Made by a program: the position numbers and the translations under genes. The notes below the pieces were generated by a model. It was not told where the DNA came from. It did no database searches and saw nothing but the letters and a program-made list of their open reading frames with translations. 35,000 nucleotides of DNA from Ichthyophthirius multifiliis (lineage: Eukaryota; Ciliophora; Oligohymenophorea; Hymenostomatida). Shown here one piece after another: positions 12,597 through 23,107 of this stretch. Position 1 is the stretch's first letter; every line of letters begins with the position of its first letter. The stretch spans positions 1 through 35,000 of the forward strand of contig NW_004087655.1 of the NCBI RefSeq assembly GCF_000220395.1, written 5' to 3'.

Positions 12597-13402
12597 TCAA
12601 TATTTTATGCATTTTTATTAATTAAGTATATATGTTTTTTAGACTCTTTTCCAACCCAATATCTATTCATTATCTTTATTTTCAATAATAAAGGAGCCAC
12701 TATTTAATGTAAACTTAAGCTTTCTTGAAAAGCTTATATCTTCCCATTAACAATTATAATTTTGTTCCCCAATTTATATTTCATTATTATTAATATCTAT
12801 TTTTAATATTACAGCAACATGTCCGTAAGGTGATGATTCAGTAATATTCCAAATTAATAAATCTCCTATTTAAGGAGGAGAAATAGAATTTCCATTTTCA
12901 AAAGATTAAAATTCATATGTTTCTGTTTTGTTTTATAAGCTGTTCACTTTTTAAATTTAATATATATCATTTGCTCCTCTTATATCTCCAAAGCTTACTT
13001 GTAAATTTATACTTAAAAACCTTCTTGCATATTCAACACATTAATATCTATTTTTTTTATTTTATTTTTTTAAATAAATAATTTTTTGACTTTATTCCTG
13101 TATAAACATGGATAATAACGTTTTCTACTTTTACATCCACATAATTTTTTAATTTTTCCATTTCTTCTGATGATGGATTTTCTTTTCCTTAATTTGAATA
13201 TGCAAATATATCGTATGCACAACCTATGATTTCACCCCATTATTTATCTTTTTATTAGTTTTATAATTTATCTTCCTTTATAAAAATAATAATTTAAAAG
13301 CATTATAATATATTAAATTTACCTTAATTAATATTACAGAAGAAAAAATATAAGCAATAATAAAAATATGAAAGCAGAATAGTATTTAAGTTAATGTCTC
13401 AT
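12597..13402 (-). CDS. Secreted CHAP-domain amidase (glutathionylspermidine-amidase-like)
   Basis: Predicted cysteine amidase or peptidase of the CHAP (NlpC/P60-like) fold, closest in pattern to the amidase half of glutathionylspermidine synthetase/amidase. The first exon encodes a hydrophobic leader (YYSAFIFLLLLIFFLL). The second gives WGEIIGCAYDIFAYSNQG. The catalytic Cys lies in YQCVEYARRFLSIN, formed across the 43-nt intron 13048-13090. Downstream are FGDIRGANDIYQ, PPQIGDLLIWN, the catalytic His in SPYGHVAVILKI, then QIGEQNYNCQWEDI and a final ILGWKRVQ. These match the family in order, and a Glu/Asn after the His is also in place. Length (about 240 residues) suits a stand-alone amidase domain without the synthetase half. 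Odd: the first-exon donor near 13322 leaves a one-base phase mismatch with the second exon, so the start or that junction is uncertain. Confidence 0.85.
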
Positions 13403-15026
13403 AGTAATTTATATTTTTTTATTATTAATTTAAATAAAGTTAATTTTTTTATTAATTCTTCTATTTGTTTTTCTTTCTTATAAAAAAATAAACAAAACAA
13501 AAATTAAAATAAAAAAAATATTAAATAATGATTTTTTTATTAATAGTAAAATAATGATTTAAAATATAGTATAATATACACATTTTAATAATAATTTAAT
13601 TTTATATATATATTATACTAATTTTAAATTAAATAAAATGTTATTATTAAAAAAAATATTATTTTTAAAGAAAAATATGTTAACAGTATTTTTATGTTTA
13701 TATGATATTTAAAATAAAGTATTTAATTTTCATTCAATTAATATTTTATATTTAAATGATACAGCTTTCATTTATTTATATTTCTTTTTTTAATTTTTAT
13801 TTTAAATTTATATAAAATTTATTTAAAAAAAATTAAAATTAATTATAATGAACATATGTATGACAAATAGTTAATTTATTTTGTAAATTTACAATTTACA
13901 ATTAGAATAAAATAATAATATTTTATGTTTAGAATTTATTTATATTTTAAATAATTTTTTTATTCTAATTATTATAAAATTTTAAAATTTTATCATGCAA
14001 ATTTTTCTAAAATAATGCTCAAACTTCTTTACTATTGTTATAATTATTATTAATTAAATACAGTTGTTAAAGAAAAATAAAATTAATAATCTAATTAAAA
14101 AAAATATTATAATAAATAAGATAATATTTCACTTAATTTTAAAATATTATTTCTTTTTTTATATTTTATAAAAAAAAATATTAATTAAAAAATTATATGA
14201 AAACCAAATATAGAATATAAATTTGATTGGAGAAAATATATTGTCTTATGATATGTATTTAGAATATTTACAATTTTTTATCATTTATTTTTATTTTATA
14301 TAAAGTTGAATAACTACTTTTATTATAAAAAATATTAATAAAAAAGTATAAATTATATTTATTATATGAGTTAATTTAAATTATAATATAATTTATGAAT
14401 AAGTTTATTTAAATAAATTAATTTTTTTAATTATATATTTTATATATTTTTAATTTAAAATGTATTGTTTGATGTTTAAGTTTTTTATAATAAAAATTAT
14501 TTAAAATATTATTATTTATCGAGTTATATATTAGATCTAATTATTTGTTTATTAAATATAAAATTATATTTTTATTATCGGTTAATGAAATGAAATTATA
14601 ATATTTAATATAGCCTATAATTAGGTTAGTAAAATATAATATTTTAAAAATAAATATAATTTTATTATATAAACTTTTTAATAAATTTTTTATTTTAAAA
14701 TATTTACAAAATATGACATATATGATAAAATTTATTAGCATAATTTAATTTTTTATTTTTTAAAAATTTAACAAAATAATATAATATATTTTCATGAATT
14801 TTATACTAAAAATAGTTTTTAGATAATAAATATAAGATTTTTGTTATAATAAATATATGTAAAAATTTATTAAACAAAATACAAAAATTTATTTTTTTAT
14901 TTTTATTATTCAGAATATACAATTATGTTTTTTAAAAATATATCAATTAAAAATCTAATATATATATTAAAAAAATATATATATTAATAATAAAAGAGAT
15001 ATTATAAAAAAATTAACTTAAAACAA
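13403..15026. other. 1.6-kb gene-free AT-rich region
   Basis: Nothing recognisable was found: no conserved protein motif in any frame, no tRNA, and no long repeat. The open frame at 14541-14741 on the minus strand is low-complexity Ile/Tyr/Lys and reads as chance ORF in A/T-only DNA. The right end presumably contains the promoter of the ABC transporter. Confidence 0.55.
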
Positions 15027-16177
15027 ATGAATTCACTTTTATATTAATAATCCAAAACAATTTTATGGAAAAACTTGCTTTTAATGTTAAGGAAAAAATC
15101 AGAGATATTTAAAGAACTTTTAGTTTAGCTTATTATATCTTTAGTAATATATTTCTCAAGTAAAAATAATTAATAAAAAATAAATATTATATTAAAAAAA
15201 GAACCAAGTGCATAAAATGATTAATTTTCAAATTTTATATCAAAAACATCATCATTTATTTTACCAATTTATATTCCTTCTGTAACTATAGGTTTTAGTC
15301 GCAGACATTTAATTTCATTTGTTTATGAAAAATCAGAAAGATACAAAGAGAGTTAAAAAGTAAAAAAATAAAAATATAAATATCTATTATATTAAAATAA
15401 AATAAAATAAAAGATTATGGGATTAAGTTAATCAAGTTATTTGATAGGATGGTTATTAACATGTTATATAAACGCAATATTTATAGGATTAATGCCTTTA
15501 TATTGTTTATATTAAGCTGGATATGATGAGGGGGAATTTAGAAATTTAGGTATAGCATTTATTTTATATTTAATTACTTGTGTACATTAAACATTTGCAA
15601 TTTCAACGTTTTTCAATTCTCCTAAATTAGCTGGAGAAATAGGAACTTTTATTCTTTCTATAGTTTCTCTTTTATATTTTTATTTAACTTATGTACAAAA
15701 AGTAAATGATTATGTCTATTATTTAGTACTTTTGTTTCCTTAGGCGACTATATCTTTTTCTATTATGAAAAATAATGAAGGATTATTTTAAATGACAAAA
15801 AATGTAAAAAATATAAATATATGTACAAATATTCATTTAAAAATATTAAAAAATAGTATGATTAAAAAATAGCTTATTAAATGCTTTTTTTTAATTGTAT
15901 TTTTTATTTGGTTCTTTATTTTTATTTAGATTAAATAATTCCAAATGAATACGGGATTAATAAAACACCGTTTTTTTTCTAAAAAAGTCTTATTGGAAAA
16001 AATTCATAGAAACATTAAATAAAAAATCTAATTTTGATGATAAATATCAAGCTTTAATTGAAGAAGAAGATAATGATAATAATTTATCCTCTTAAAATTA
16101 ATAAAAGGCAAACATATAATTAGAAAAATTAAATAATATTGAAAAAATATATAAATATTGATAAAAATATTTAATAA

Positions 16178-16227
<50 letters not shown>

Positions 16228-18755
16228 AATATTAATAATATGATATAAGTAATGCTTAATATCATGAATAAATATAAATCTGTTCTTAATTTCCTGTTTC
16301 TATTAAAATAAATAATTTAAAAAAGTCGTTTGGAAATACACACGCTGTAAATGGAATTTCATTAAATTTATATGAAAATTAAATTTTGTGTTTACTTGGG
16401 CATAATGGTGCTGGAAAAACTACTACCATTTCCCTTCTTACTGGCTTAATTTAAAAAACTGAAGGTAAAATTTCTTATTTCGAAAATGATCTTGAAGAAA
16501 ATTTAGATTAAATTCGATAAAATATAGGGTTATGCACTCAAAAAGATGTTCTTTATGATGATTTAACGATTGAAGAACATTTAGAATTTATTGCAAGAAT
16601 AAAAGGTATTTAATGTGGTAAAAAAATAAAGGAAGATGTTGAAAAAATAATAGTATTGGTAACATTATAAGATGAAAGAAAAAAATTGGCTAAAAACCTT
16701 AGTGGAGGAAATAAAAGGAAACTTAGTTTAGGAATGGCTCTTATTGGAGGTTCTCGTATAATTTTTTTGGATGAACCAACGTCTGGAATGGACACCATGT
16801 CTAGAATTAATATTTGGAAAATTTTAGAAAAAATTTAAAATAGGACTATTGTATTAACCACTCATCATCTAGAAGAAGCTGAAAAACTTGCTCATAGAAT
16901 TGCCATTATGAATTTTGGAAAATTACTGATTTTAGGCTCATCGGAATACATAAAATAGAAATTTGGTGTAGGTTATAATTGTTTAGTTTAAATCAATTCT
17001 TAAAAAAAATACTGAGGCAATAAAAGAATAAATACATGAGATTATACAAAAGTAAACTTTTTCTATACAAATGGATTAACAAGTGAATAAAAACGCGCTA
17101 AAATTTCTACTTCCATTTATTAATTAATCATATTTTTCTTCTTTTTTCTGTCAATTGGAATAAATTCAAAATATCTAAATTTCCCTATAAATAAATTCGC
17201 TAGAAGATGCTTTTATAAGAATCGGAATGTAAAATAATTCGGAAACCCAAATTAACATTCAGCAATAAAATTTATAAAAAATAAATTTTTAATATATTTT
17301 CTTTGAATAATATAAAGCCCTTTTTATAAGATAATTTTATTTAACAATAAGGAATTGGGAGTCTATTTTGATGATTCTATTACCTATTTTATTTAATTGG
17401 CTAAGTGTATATATAGCAAAACATTTATTGGAGGACTTAGAACAAAGAATAGCTGAATTAACAAATGATTAAAATATAGATTTTAAGCCTATAATGTTTC
17501 CTTTAAAAATGTATTTTTTTTCTATATTTATTATTTAAGCTTATGCCATGAATTCATCCATATACATAAATACTCCTGTATTAGAAAGATAATATTAATT
17601 AAAATATGCTTTAAATGTGATGGGAGTACGGACTTTTCCTTATTGGTTGGGTACTTTTACTTGTGATTATATGTTCTATCTGTTTACTTTTTTAATTTTT
17701 TTTGTTTCTTTATATATTTCTAAAATAGCGTTTTTAGAGGCTTTTTATTTACCGATTTTTTTAATTTTGAGTGCTTTTGGATTATCTTTGATTTCTTTTG
17801 CTTATATGTGTGGTTTTTTTTTTTCTAATAGTAATTCTGCGTTCAAGACTTTTCCTATTTATCTTTTCTTTGTGTTTTATTCCTTTCCTAATATTATTAT
17901 TTAGAATACTAGTTAATATAAGTTATTTAATAAAATTTTTTAAATTTTGGCATTCTGTTTTTCCCCACTTTTAACTTTAGAAAAAGGACTCACAAATCTT
18001 AGCAATTTTAACCCTTTTAAGGATTTGGATTAAAGATTATAAGAAATGGATATTAGGTCCAATTAACTTTTTGATTAGTGGAATTAATATGCTCTTTTGT
18101 TAGTTTTTTAATGCTTTTTCTTTCTTATGATTACTTTTTTGTGCGATAAATGGAAGTATTCACTGACTAAGTAAAACAATTAGGCTTTAATTACTAACTA
18201 ATAGCCTGCTTAAGATCCTGGAGTTCTCCAAGAAGTTTTAAGAGTGGAAAATCAAGAAAATTAAGACTCTATAAAAGCCATTAAAATACATAAAGTTTAT
18301 CCGAACGGATTCCATGCAGTTAAAGGCACTACCTTTGGGGTTTAAAAAGGATAGATTTTCGGATTATTGGGACCTAATGGTGCCGGAAAATCAACTACTT
18401 TTAATATTATAACTGCTAATATACCTAAATGTGCAGGTAAAGTATTTTTTAAAGACAAACAATTATAAGGAAATTAATATTTTGATGATGTTGGAGTATG
18501 TCCTTAAGGAAATTGTTTATGGGATTTTTTAAGTCCAGTAGAACATTTGAGACTTTTTGGAAGAATTAAAGGATTAGAAAAAGATAAATTAGAATAAATG
18601 GTGAATTATTATAATCTTTAACTAGATTTAGATAAGTTTTAGACTAAAAGTGCAAATTTATCGGGAGGAAATAAAAGAAAATTATGTGTAGCTAATGCCC
18701 TTATTGGATCGCCTTCATTGTTATTTTTAGATGAACCTTCTACTGGTATTTTTTT

Positions 18756-18804
<49 letters not shown>

Positions 18805-19388
18805 ATTAGGATTAGATCCAATTGCTAAAAGATAATTGTGGAAATGTTTAAAAGAAGTTTTATTTTAAAAGTAATATAATTTCTAATTTTTTTATTTTTA
18901 ATTCAATATTTTAATAGTTTTAATAGTCCTTTTTTTAATACATTTTTTTTATTAAATATAGATAAAGTTCTATAGTTTTAACTACTCATTCACTTTAGGA
19001 AGCTGAAGATTTATGTGATAAAATAAGTATTTAAGTAAACGGAGAATTCGTATGTTTAGATAGTTTATAGAATTTAAGAGATAAATACGGAAATGGATAT
19101 AAAATATATATTAAATTAAATTAAAATAATTAATAAGATATAAGGAATAGTATAAATTAATTATATAATAATGCAAAAATAATGAATGAGAAAGACCCAA
19201 ATTATTTAAATTGTTTAATTTTTTAAGTTTCTTCATAAAATTTTAGTTTTGCAAAAACTTTTTAATTACTTTTTAACGAATTAAAACTTAATTAAAAAAT
19301 AGAAGATTTTTCAATTAGCTAGTCTACTTTAGAAGAAATTTTTGTTTATTTTTCTTAATTTTAATAGAATAATAATAATATTAATTGA
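15027..19388 (+). CDS. ABCA-family full transporter, with frame breaks
   Basis: ABC transporter of subfamily A (TMD1-NBD1-TMD2-NBD2), a family that moves lipids across membranes; this substrate is unknown. It starts [23 protein letters not shown]1 carries [20 protein letters not shown] and [19 protein letters not shown]1 has Walker [10 protein letters not shown], signature [10 protein letters not shown], Walker [13 protein letters not shown], the His switch TTHHLEEAE, and the ABCA mark KFGVGYN. TMD2 includes [22 protein letters not shown]2 has [32 protein letters not shown] and [14 protein letters not shown]. Clear introns are 15160-15201, 15360-15413, 15804-15856, 18746-18809 and 18871-18961. 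About 1,350 residues, with short extracytosolic loops. Three net frame changes occur: in a T8 run (15971-15978), between about 16142 and 16226 around an AAT repeat, and in an A8 run (17002-17009). Either these are assembly indels or the gene is decaying. Confidence 0.9.
16179..16225. repeat. (TAA)n trinucleotide repeat in the ABCA linker
   Basis: About 15 tandem TAA units lie between TMD1 and NBD1 coding sequence. In the ciliate code one frame is poly-Gln. The frame upstream and the frame of NBD1 differ across this tract, so a slippage or assembly error here is likely. Confidence 0.9.
18760..18801. repeat. (TA)n repeat inside an NBD2 intron
   Basis: The repeat fills most of the 64-nt intron 18746-18809, which splits the Walker B region after STG. 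The splice joins ACT-G with GA-TTA to give STGLDP. Confidence 0.9.
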
Positions 19389-19462
19389 TTATATATATAT
19401 TTTTTTAAAAACTTAAAATAATAAAATTAAAAATTATATATATTTAAATAAAAAAAAAAAAA

Positions 19463-19907
19463 ATGAATATTTTATTTAAAATTATATAATTTATTTAACT
19501 TTTTAACTTCATACTTGGTTCAATGCATATAATTAATTCAACAGTTATAAAACAATGTAATAATAAACTCTTTTATTTCATAGAAATATAATTTTATTTT
19601 AAAAAAAAGTAATTCAATTCAGAAGTGCGGATTTCGGGTATATTCCATATGGAAAAATGATAGAAGGGAAAATAAGATTACCATTAAAAGAAAATCAATA
19701 TGGTTGTGAAAATGGAAAATAGTAATAGAAATTAAAAAATTAATTTTTATTAATAAGAATTGGAAAATGCTCTGCTTGGTTAAAGGCCTTTAATGCTCAA
19801 AAATAAAATGTTAAAGCTTTAATAATTGTTGCAGAACATGATAATATAGAAGAAATACATTTAATAAATACAAACAAAAGTAATCAAAATAAAATAAATA
19901 TTTATAA

Positions 19908-19954
<47 letters not shown>

Positions 19955-21046
19955 TTTAATATATATATATATATATATATATTACTATTAAAAAGATAAT
20001 AGCATACATATTCCAGTATTATTGATAACATTAAGTAATGGAAACAGTATAATATAAGAAATTGAAGAAAAGTAAATTACTCTTAATACTACTATTTACT
20101 TTCCAAGAACCATTGAATAGAAAGGACCTGTATAAGTTGATTATTGGTTTGATGTTTTAGATTCTTCAAATTACAAATTTTTTTATTAATTTTATACATT
20201 ATATTAATAATTAAGTAATTATTCAAATATTATTCAAAAATACATATTTTTTAAAAAAAAGATAATAAAATAAAATTTAAACCACATATAGCATTACATT
20301 ATGATGAGGAATTTCTAAAAACAAATATTTAGAACGATTATAGTTTTAAAAATTGTGTAAGTCGAGGTAAATATTGCGCACATCCATTAATATATGAGAC
20401 ATTAAATATAATTGATAACACAAAAAAAACATAAGAAATTAACGGAAAATTAAATATTTAGACAGCTTTGGCTATATAATGTTTAAGTTATTAAATATAA
20501 AATTATATTTTATTTGATATTTTAATTTTATTCGATAAAAATTGTCTCAATATGGGTAAAAATATTTCATAAAATCCAGCTGAATGTCTGTTTGAATAAA
20601 TTAAAATTGGATAATATTAATGTTTATTGGAAGTCTAAAATTGCGTAATTAATTCTTTTGAAAATGTAAGCGATTTTGAATCTGAAAATAAAATTTTAAA
20701 ATAAGAATTTGAACTGTTTAGACTTGAAACCGTACAAATATGGCCTGAACTTTATGTAAATTAGAGACCTATTAGAGGCGATATTTTATCTTTGTAAGAA
20801 ATTGAAAGCGCAGTTTGTAGTGGATTCAATTTTCCTATACCAGATGCTTGTAATGTTTATTATTATGGGAAAGAAGAATAATTTGAATGGTGGTAAATTT
20901 TAGTTATTATTTGTAGTTCAGGTTTATTTACTTTTGGTGTGCTATTTTTAGTGTTTAAAGTTTATTACTATAAGAAATTTTAACAAAATTTGAACAATGA
21001 AGTTAGTGGATATATTTAGTAGTATATTAATATTTCAAATAATTGA
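19463..21046 (+). CDS. PA-domain sorting receptor, plant VSR/BP80-like
   Basis: Type I membrane protein resembling vacuolar sorting receptors, which bind soluble hydrolases in the Golgi or endosome lumen. The model has introns 19557-19609, 19880-19995 and 20215-20261 and codes 455 residues in frame. It has an N-terminal hydrophobic segment, then a PA domain (RSADFGYIPYGKMIEGKIRL, IGKCSAWLKAFNAQ, VKALIIVAEHDN, IHIPVLLITLSNGNS). The luminal domain has NCVSRGKYCAHPLIYETL, KLNIQTALAIQCL and the VSR-like block IWPELYVNQRPIRGDILSLQ followed by ESAVCSGF, comparable to the PTLVVNxRQYRG region. A single TM (ILVIICSSGLFTFGVLFLVF) precedes a short tail (KVYYYKKFQQNLNNEVSGYI). EGF repeats of plant VSRs are absent. 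The cargo is unknown. It follows the transporter stop by 74 bp, on the same strand. Confidence 0.85.
19914..19981. repeat. Two (TA)n tracts inside an intron
   Basis: Two AT tracts (about 19914-19948 and 19959-19981) make up most of the 116-nt second intron of the sorting-receptor-like gene, explaining why this intron is longer than its neighbours. Confidence 0.88.
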
Positions 21047-21237
21047 TTTTTTCGTATTTTCGCATTAATATTTATTATATTTTTTTAAATTATAAAAAAC
21101 AGTTTTTTTTTTTTTAGAATTATTTTTTTATAATATCAATTATTATTTAAAAAATATTTTTAAAGATTTATTATAATTTTAATCTATTTTCTTTTTAAAA
21201 TATTTTGTAAATTATATTTAACTTTTTTTATTTATTA

Positions 21238-21314
<77 letters not shown>

Positions 21315-21480
21315 ATTCTTTTTTTATAAATAAATCATTATATTATATATGAATATATATTATTATATAATAATTATCTTTTTTTTCCTTTCAATTATAA
21401 AAAAAAAGCAACAAACATAAATAAATAAATTATATATATAAAAAAAAAGAAAAATAAATTAAAAAAAAAGAAGCAAAAAA
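21047..21480. other. Spacer holding a long (AT)n repeat
   Basis: Non-coding region between two plus-strand genes. The main content is an uninterrupted AT repeat of about 65 bases (21243-21308), followed by poly-A-rich leader sequence before the methyltransferase start. No other feature was seen. Confidence 0.7.
21243..21308. repeat. (AT)n dinucleotide repeat
   Basis: The longest perfect dinucleotide tract in the window, in intergenic DNA. Confidence 0.93.
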
Positions 21481-22401
21481 ATGAATTAAATCTAACACTA
21501 AAAACAATTAATATATAAAAAACAAGAAATTGTTCTTAAATAACATTAACCATCCCTAAGTTAATATTCTAAAGACGAATCTCCTTTACCATAATTAATA
21601 ACATATAACAAACAAAAGAAAAGTTAAAATGAAAATATTAAATAAACTAGAAATTGTGACCGATTATCAAAATTAATAGAAACATTAGATCCCAAAAGTA
21701 CTCATATATCCTCATATTTAGATTTTGGCTGTGGAAATTGCGAAATATCTGCCCAAATAGCAATGGCATATTCTGTAAAATAAATATTTGGTTGCGATAT
21801 ATATCCTGAATCCTAATACGTACGTCCCGAAGAGCTAAAAATTGATCAAGTTTTCGTGTATCACTAAAACAAAGATTCTAGCCTAAAAATAATTCCCTCT
21901 AAAACTATTGAATTGGTAACTTGTTTTATGGTTTTGCATCATTTAGAAAATTTTTAAGAAAGCTTGAAAGAAATTAGCCGTATTATAAAAGAAAACGGCT
22001 ATTTATATATTAGAGAACACGATGTACATCCAAATAATATTCAATTAAAAAATTATTTAATCGAAATTCATAAATAATATGATGATTGTGGATAATTTAC
22101 AAGATTTTGGGGAAAAAAGTAGCTCAAAAATGAACTCAAAAAACACGGGTTTGTACATATAAAGGATTCACTTTATAATGATGGAAAAAGTAATCGATAA
22201 ATGGTTTATCACAGTCTTTTTTAATTCAATAATCAATATAACTCTTCAGATTGTTTTCATGAAGATTAATAATTCGACACTTTTTTTAGAAAATAGAATG
22301 ATAAATTTAACGGTATTGATAAAAATAAATTTAGTAATAATCCTTTCATTAATAAAAATAATTAGAAAATATAGGTTTGGAGAAATATATAAAATAAATG
22401 A
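21481..22401 (+). CDS. SAM-dependent class I methyltransferase, intronless
   Basis: Predicted S-adenosylmethionine-dependent methyltransferase (Methyltransf_11-like); the substrate is unknown. A single uninterrupted 306-residue frame runs from ATG 21481 to TGA 22399-22401. A polar Gln/Lys-rich N-terminus (about 1-55) precedes the Rossmann core. Motif I is YLDFGCGNCEIS (about 79-90), with the acidic strand-2 end in IFGCDIYPES. The post-motif strand is IELVTCFMVLHHLENF, followed by the helix SLKEISRIIKENGYLYIREH. The region YDDCGQFTRFWGKKQLKNEL is followed by KKHGF and MVYHSLFQF, covering the later strands. The C-terminal 50 residues are Asn/Lys-rich. No signal peptide or TM. Unlike its neighbours it has no intron and uses CGN arginine, CCC and other GC-ending codons fairly often, which may mean transfer or just chance. 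The DFGCGN / LHHLENF layout also occurs in methyltransferases of large DNA viruses, an impression only. Confidence 0.9.
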
Positions 22402-23107
22402 ATTCTTTCGAATTTAATTTTGTTATTTCTCTTTATTTCATTCTTTCTTTTCTTTTTTTTATTTTAAAAAATAAATAATATATTTATATATAATTTTTTT
22501 TTTTTCTCCCTTCTTCTTTTTAAAGGGAGTATTAACACATTTTTTTTATTTTATTTATAAAATTTTATATTATTATTGTTTTTATTTTTTTTCTTTTTAA
22601 GATAAATAAATTATATTTATTTTTTTATATATATATATTTATATAAAAAATTCTTTTCAAAAAAAATATTATATTTATAATTTTTTATTTACATTTATAT
22701 AAAAAATATATTTTTTGATATATTTAAATAATATTTATACTATTTTAATATATTGTTTTTTCTTTTAAAAAATATCCACATATATAAATTTTCTTTTTAC
22801 ATTTATTATTTTTTAAAAAGATATATATTTTAATTTTTCTTTTTTGGTGTAATAAAAAATAAAAACAATTATTTTTTATAACCTTAAGAATATTTATAGA
22901 GTATTAAATCTAAAACATAATTTATAATTAAAATTTTTAAATTTAAGTGTAAGGTTTAAAGTCTTTATTTATAATTAATTTACCAAAATTAAAATAATAT
23001 TTAAATTAATTTATGTTTATAATTAATATAAATTTTTTGCTTTATAAAATATTTCAATTGTTATTTTATAATTTTTTTGTTTATAAAAAAAAGATTAAAA
23101 CAAAAAA
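22402..23107. other. Gene-free spacer
   Basis: This A/T-only spacer separates two plus-strand genes. It has T-rich runs just after the methyltransferase stop. No frame, repeat array or RNA was recognised. Confidence 0.6.

Noticed and set aside
14541-14741. Minus-strand 66-codon ORF
   Set aside because: Low-complexity Ile/Lys/Tyr only, no conserved motif, in featureless A/T DNA.
15979-15988. Programmed frameshift at the T8/A6 site in ABCA (as in Euplotes)
   Set aside because: Euplotes +1 sites occur at AAA-TAA/TAG stops, which are Gln here. The run-length error explanation is simpler.
16179-16225. CRISPR or minisatellite array
   Set aside because: It is a plain trinucleotide repeat without spacers.
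16610-16798. Minus-strand ORF
   Set aside because: Antisense to the ABCA NBD1 signature and Walker B region.
22178-22417. Plus-strand 79-codon ORF
   Set aside because: Out of frame with the methyltransferase, whose own frame continues cleanly through this region to 22401.
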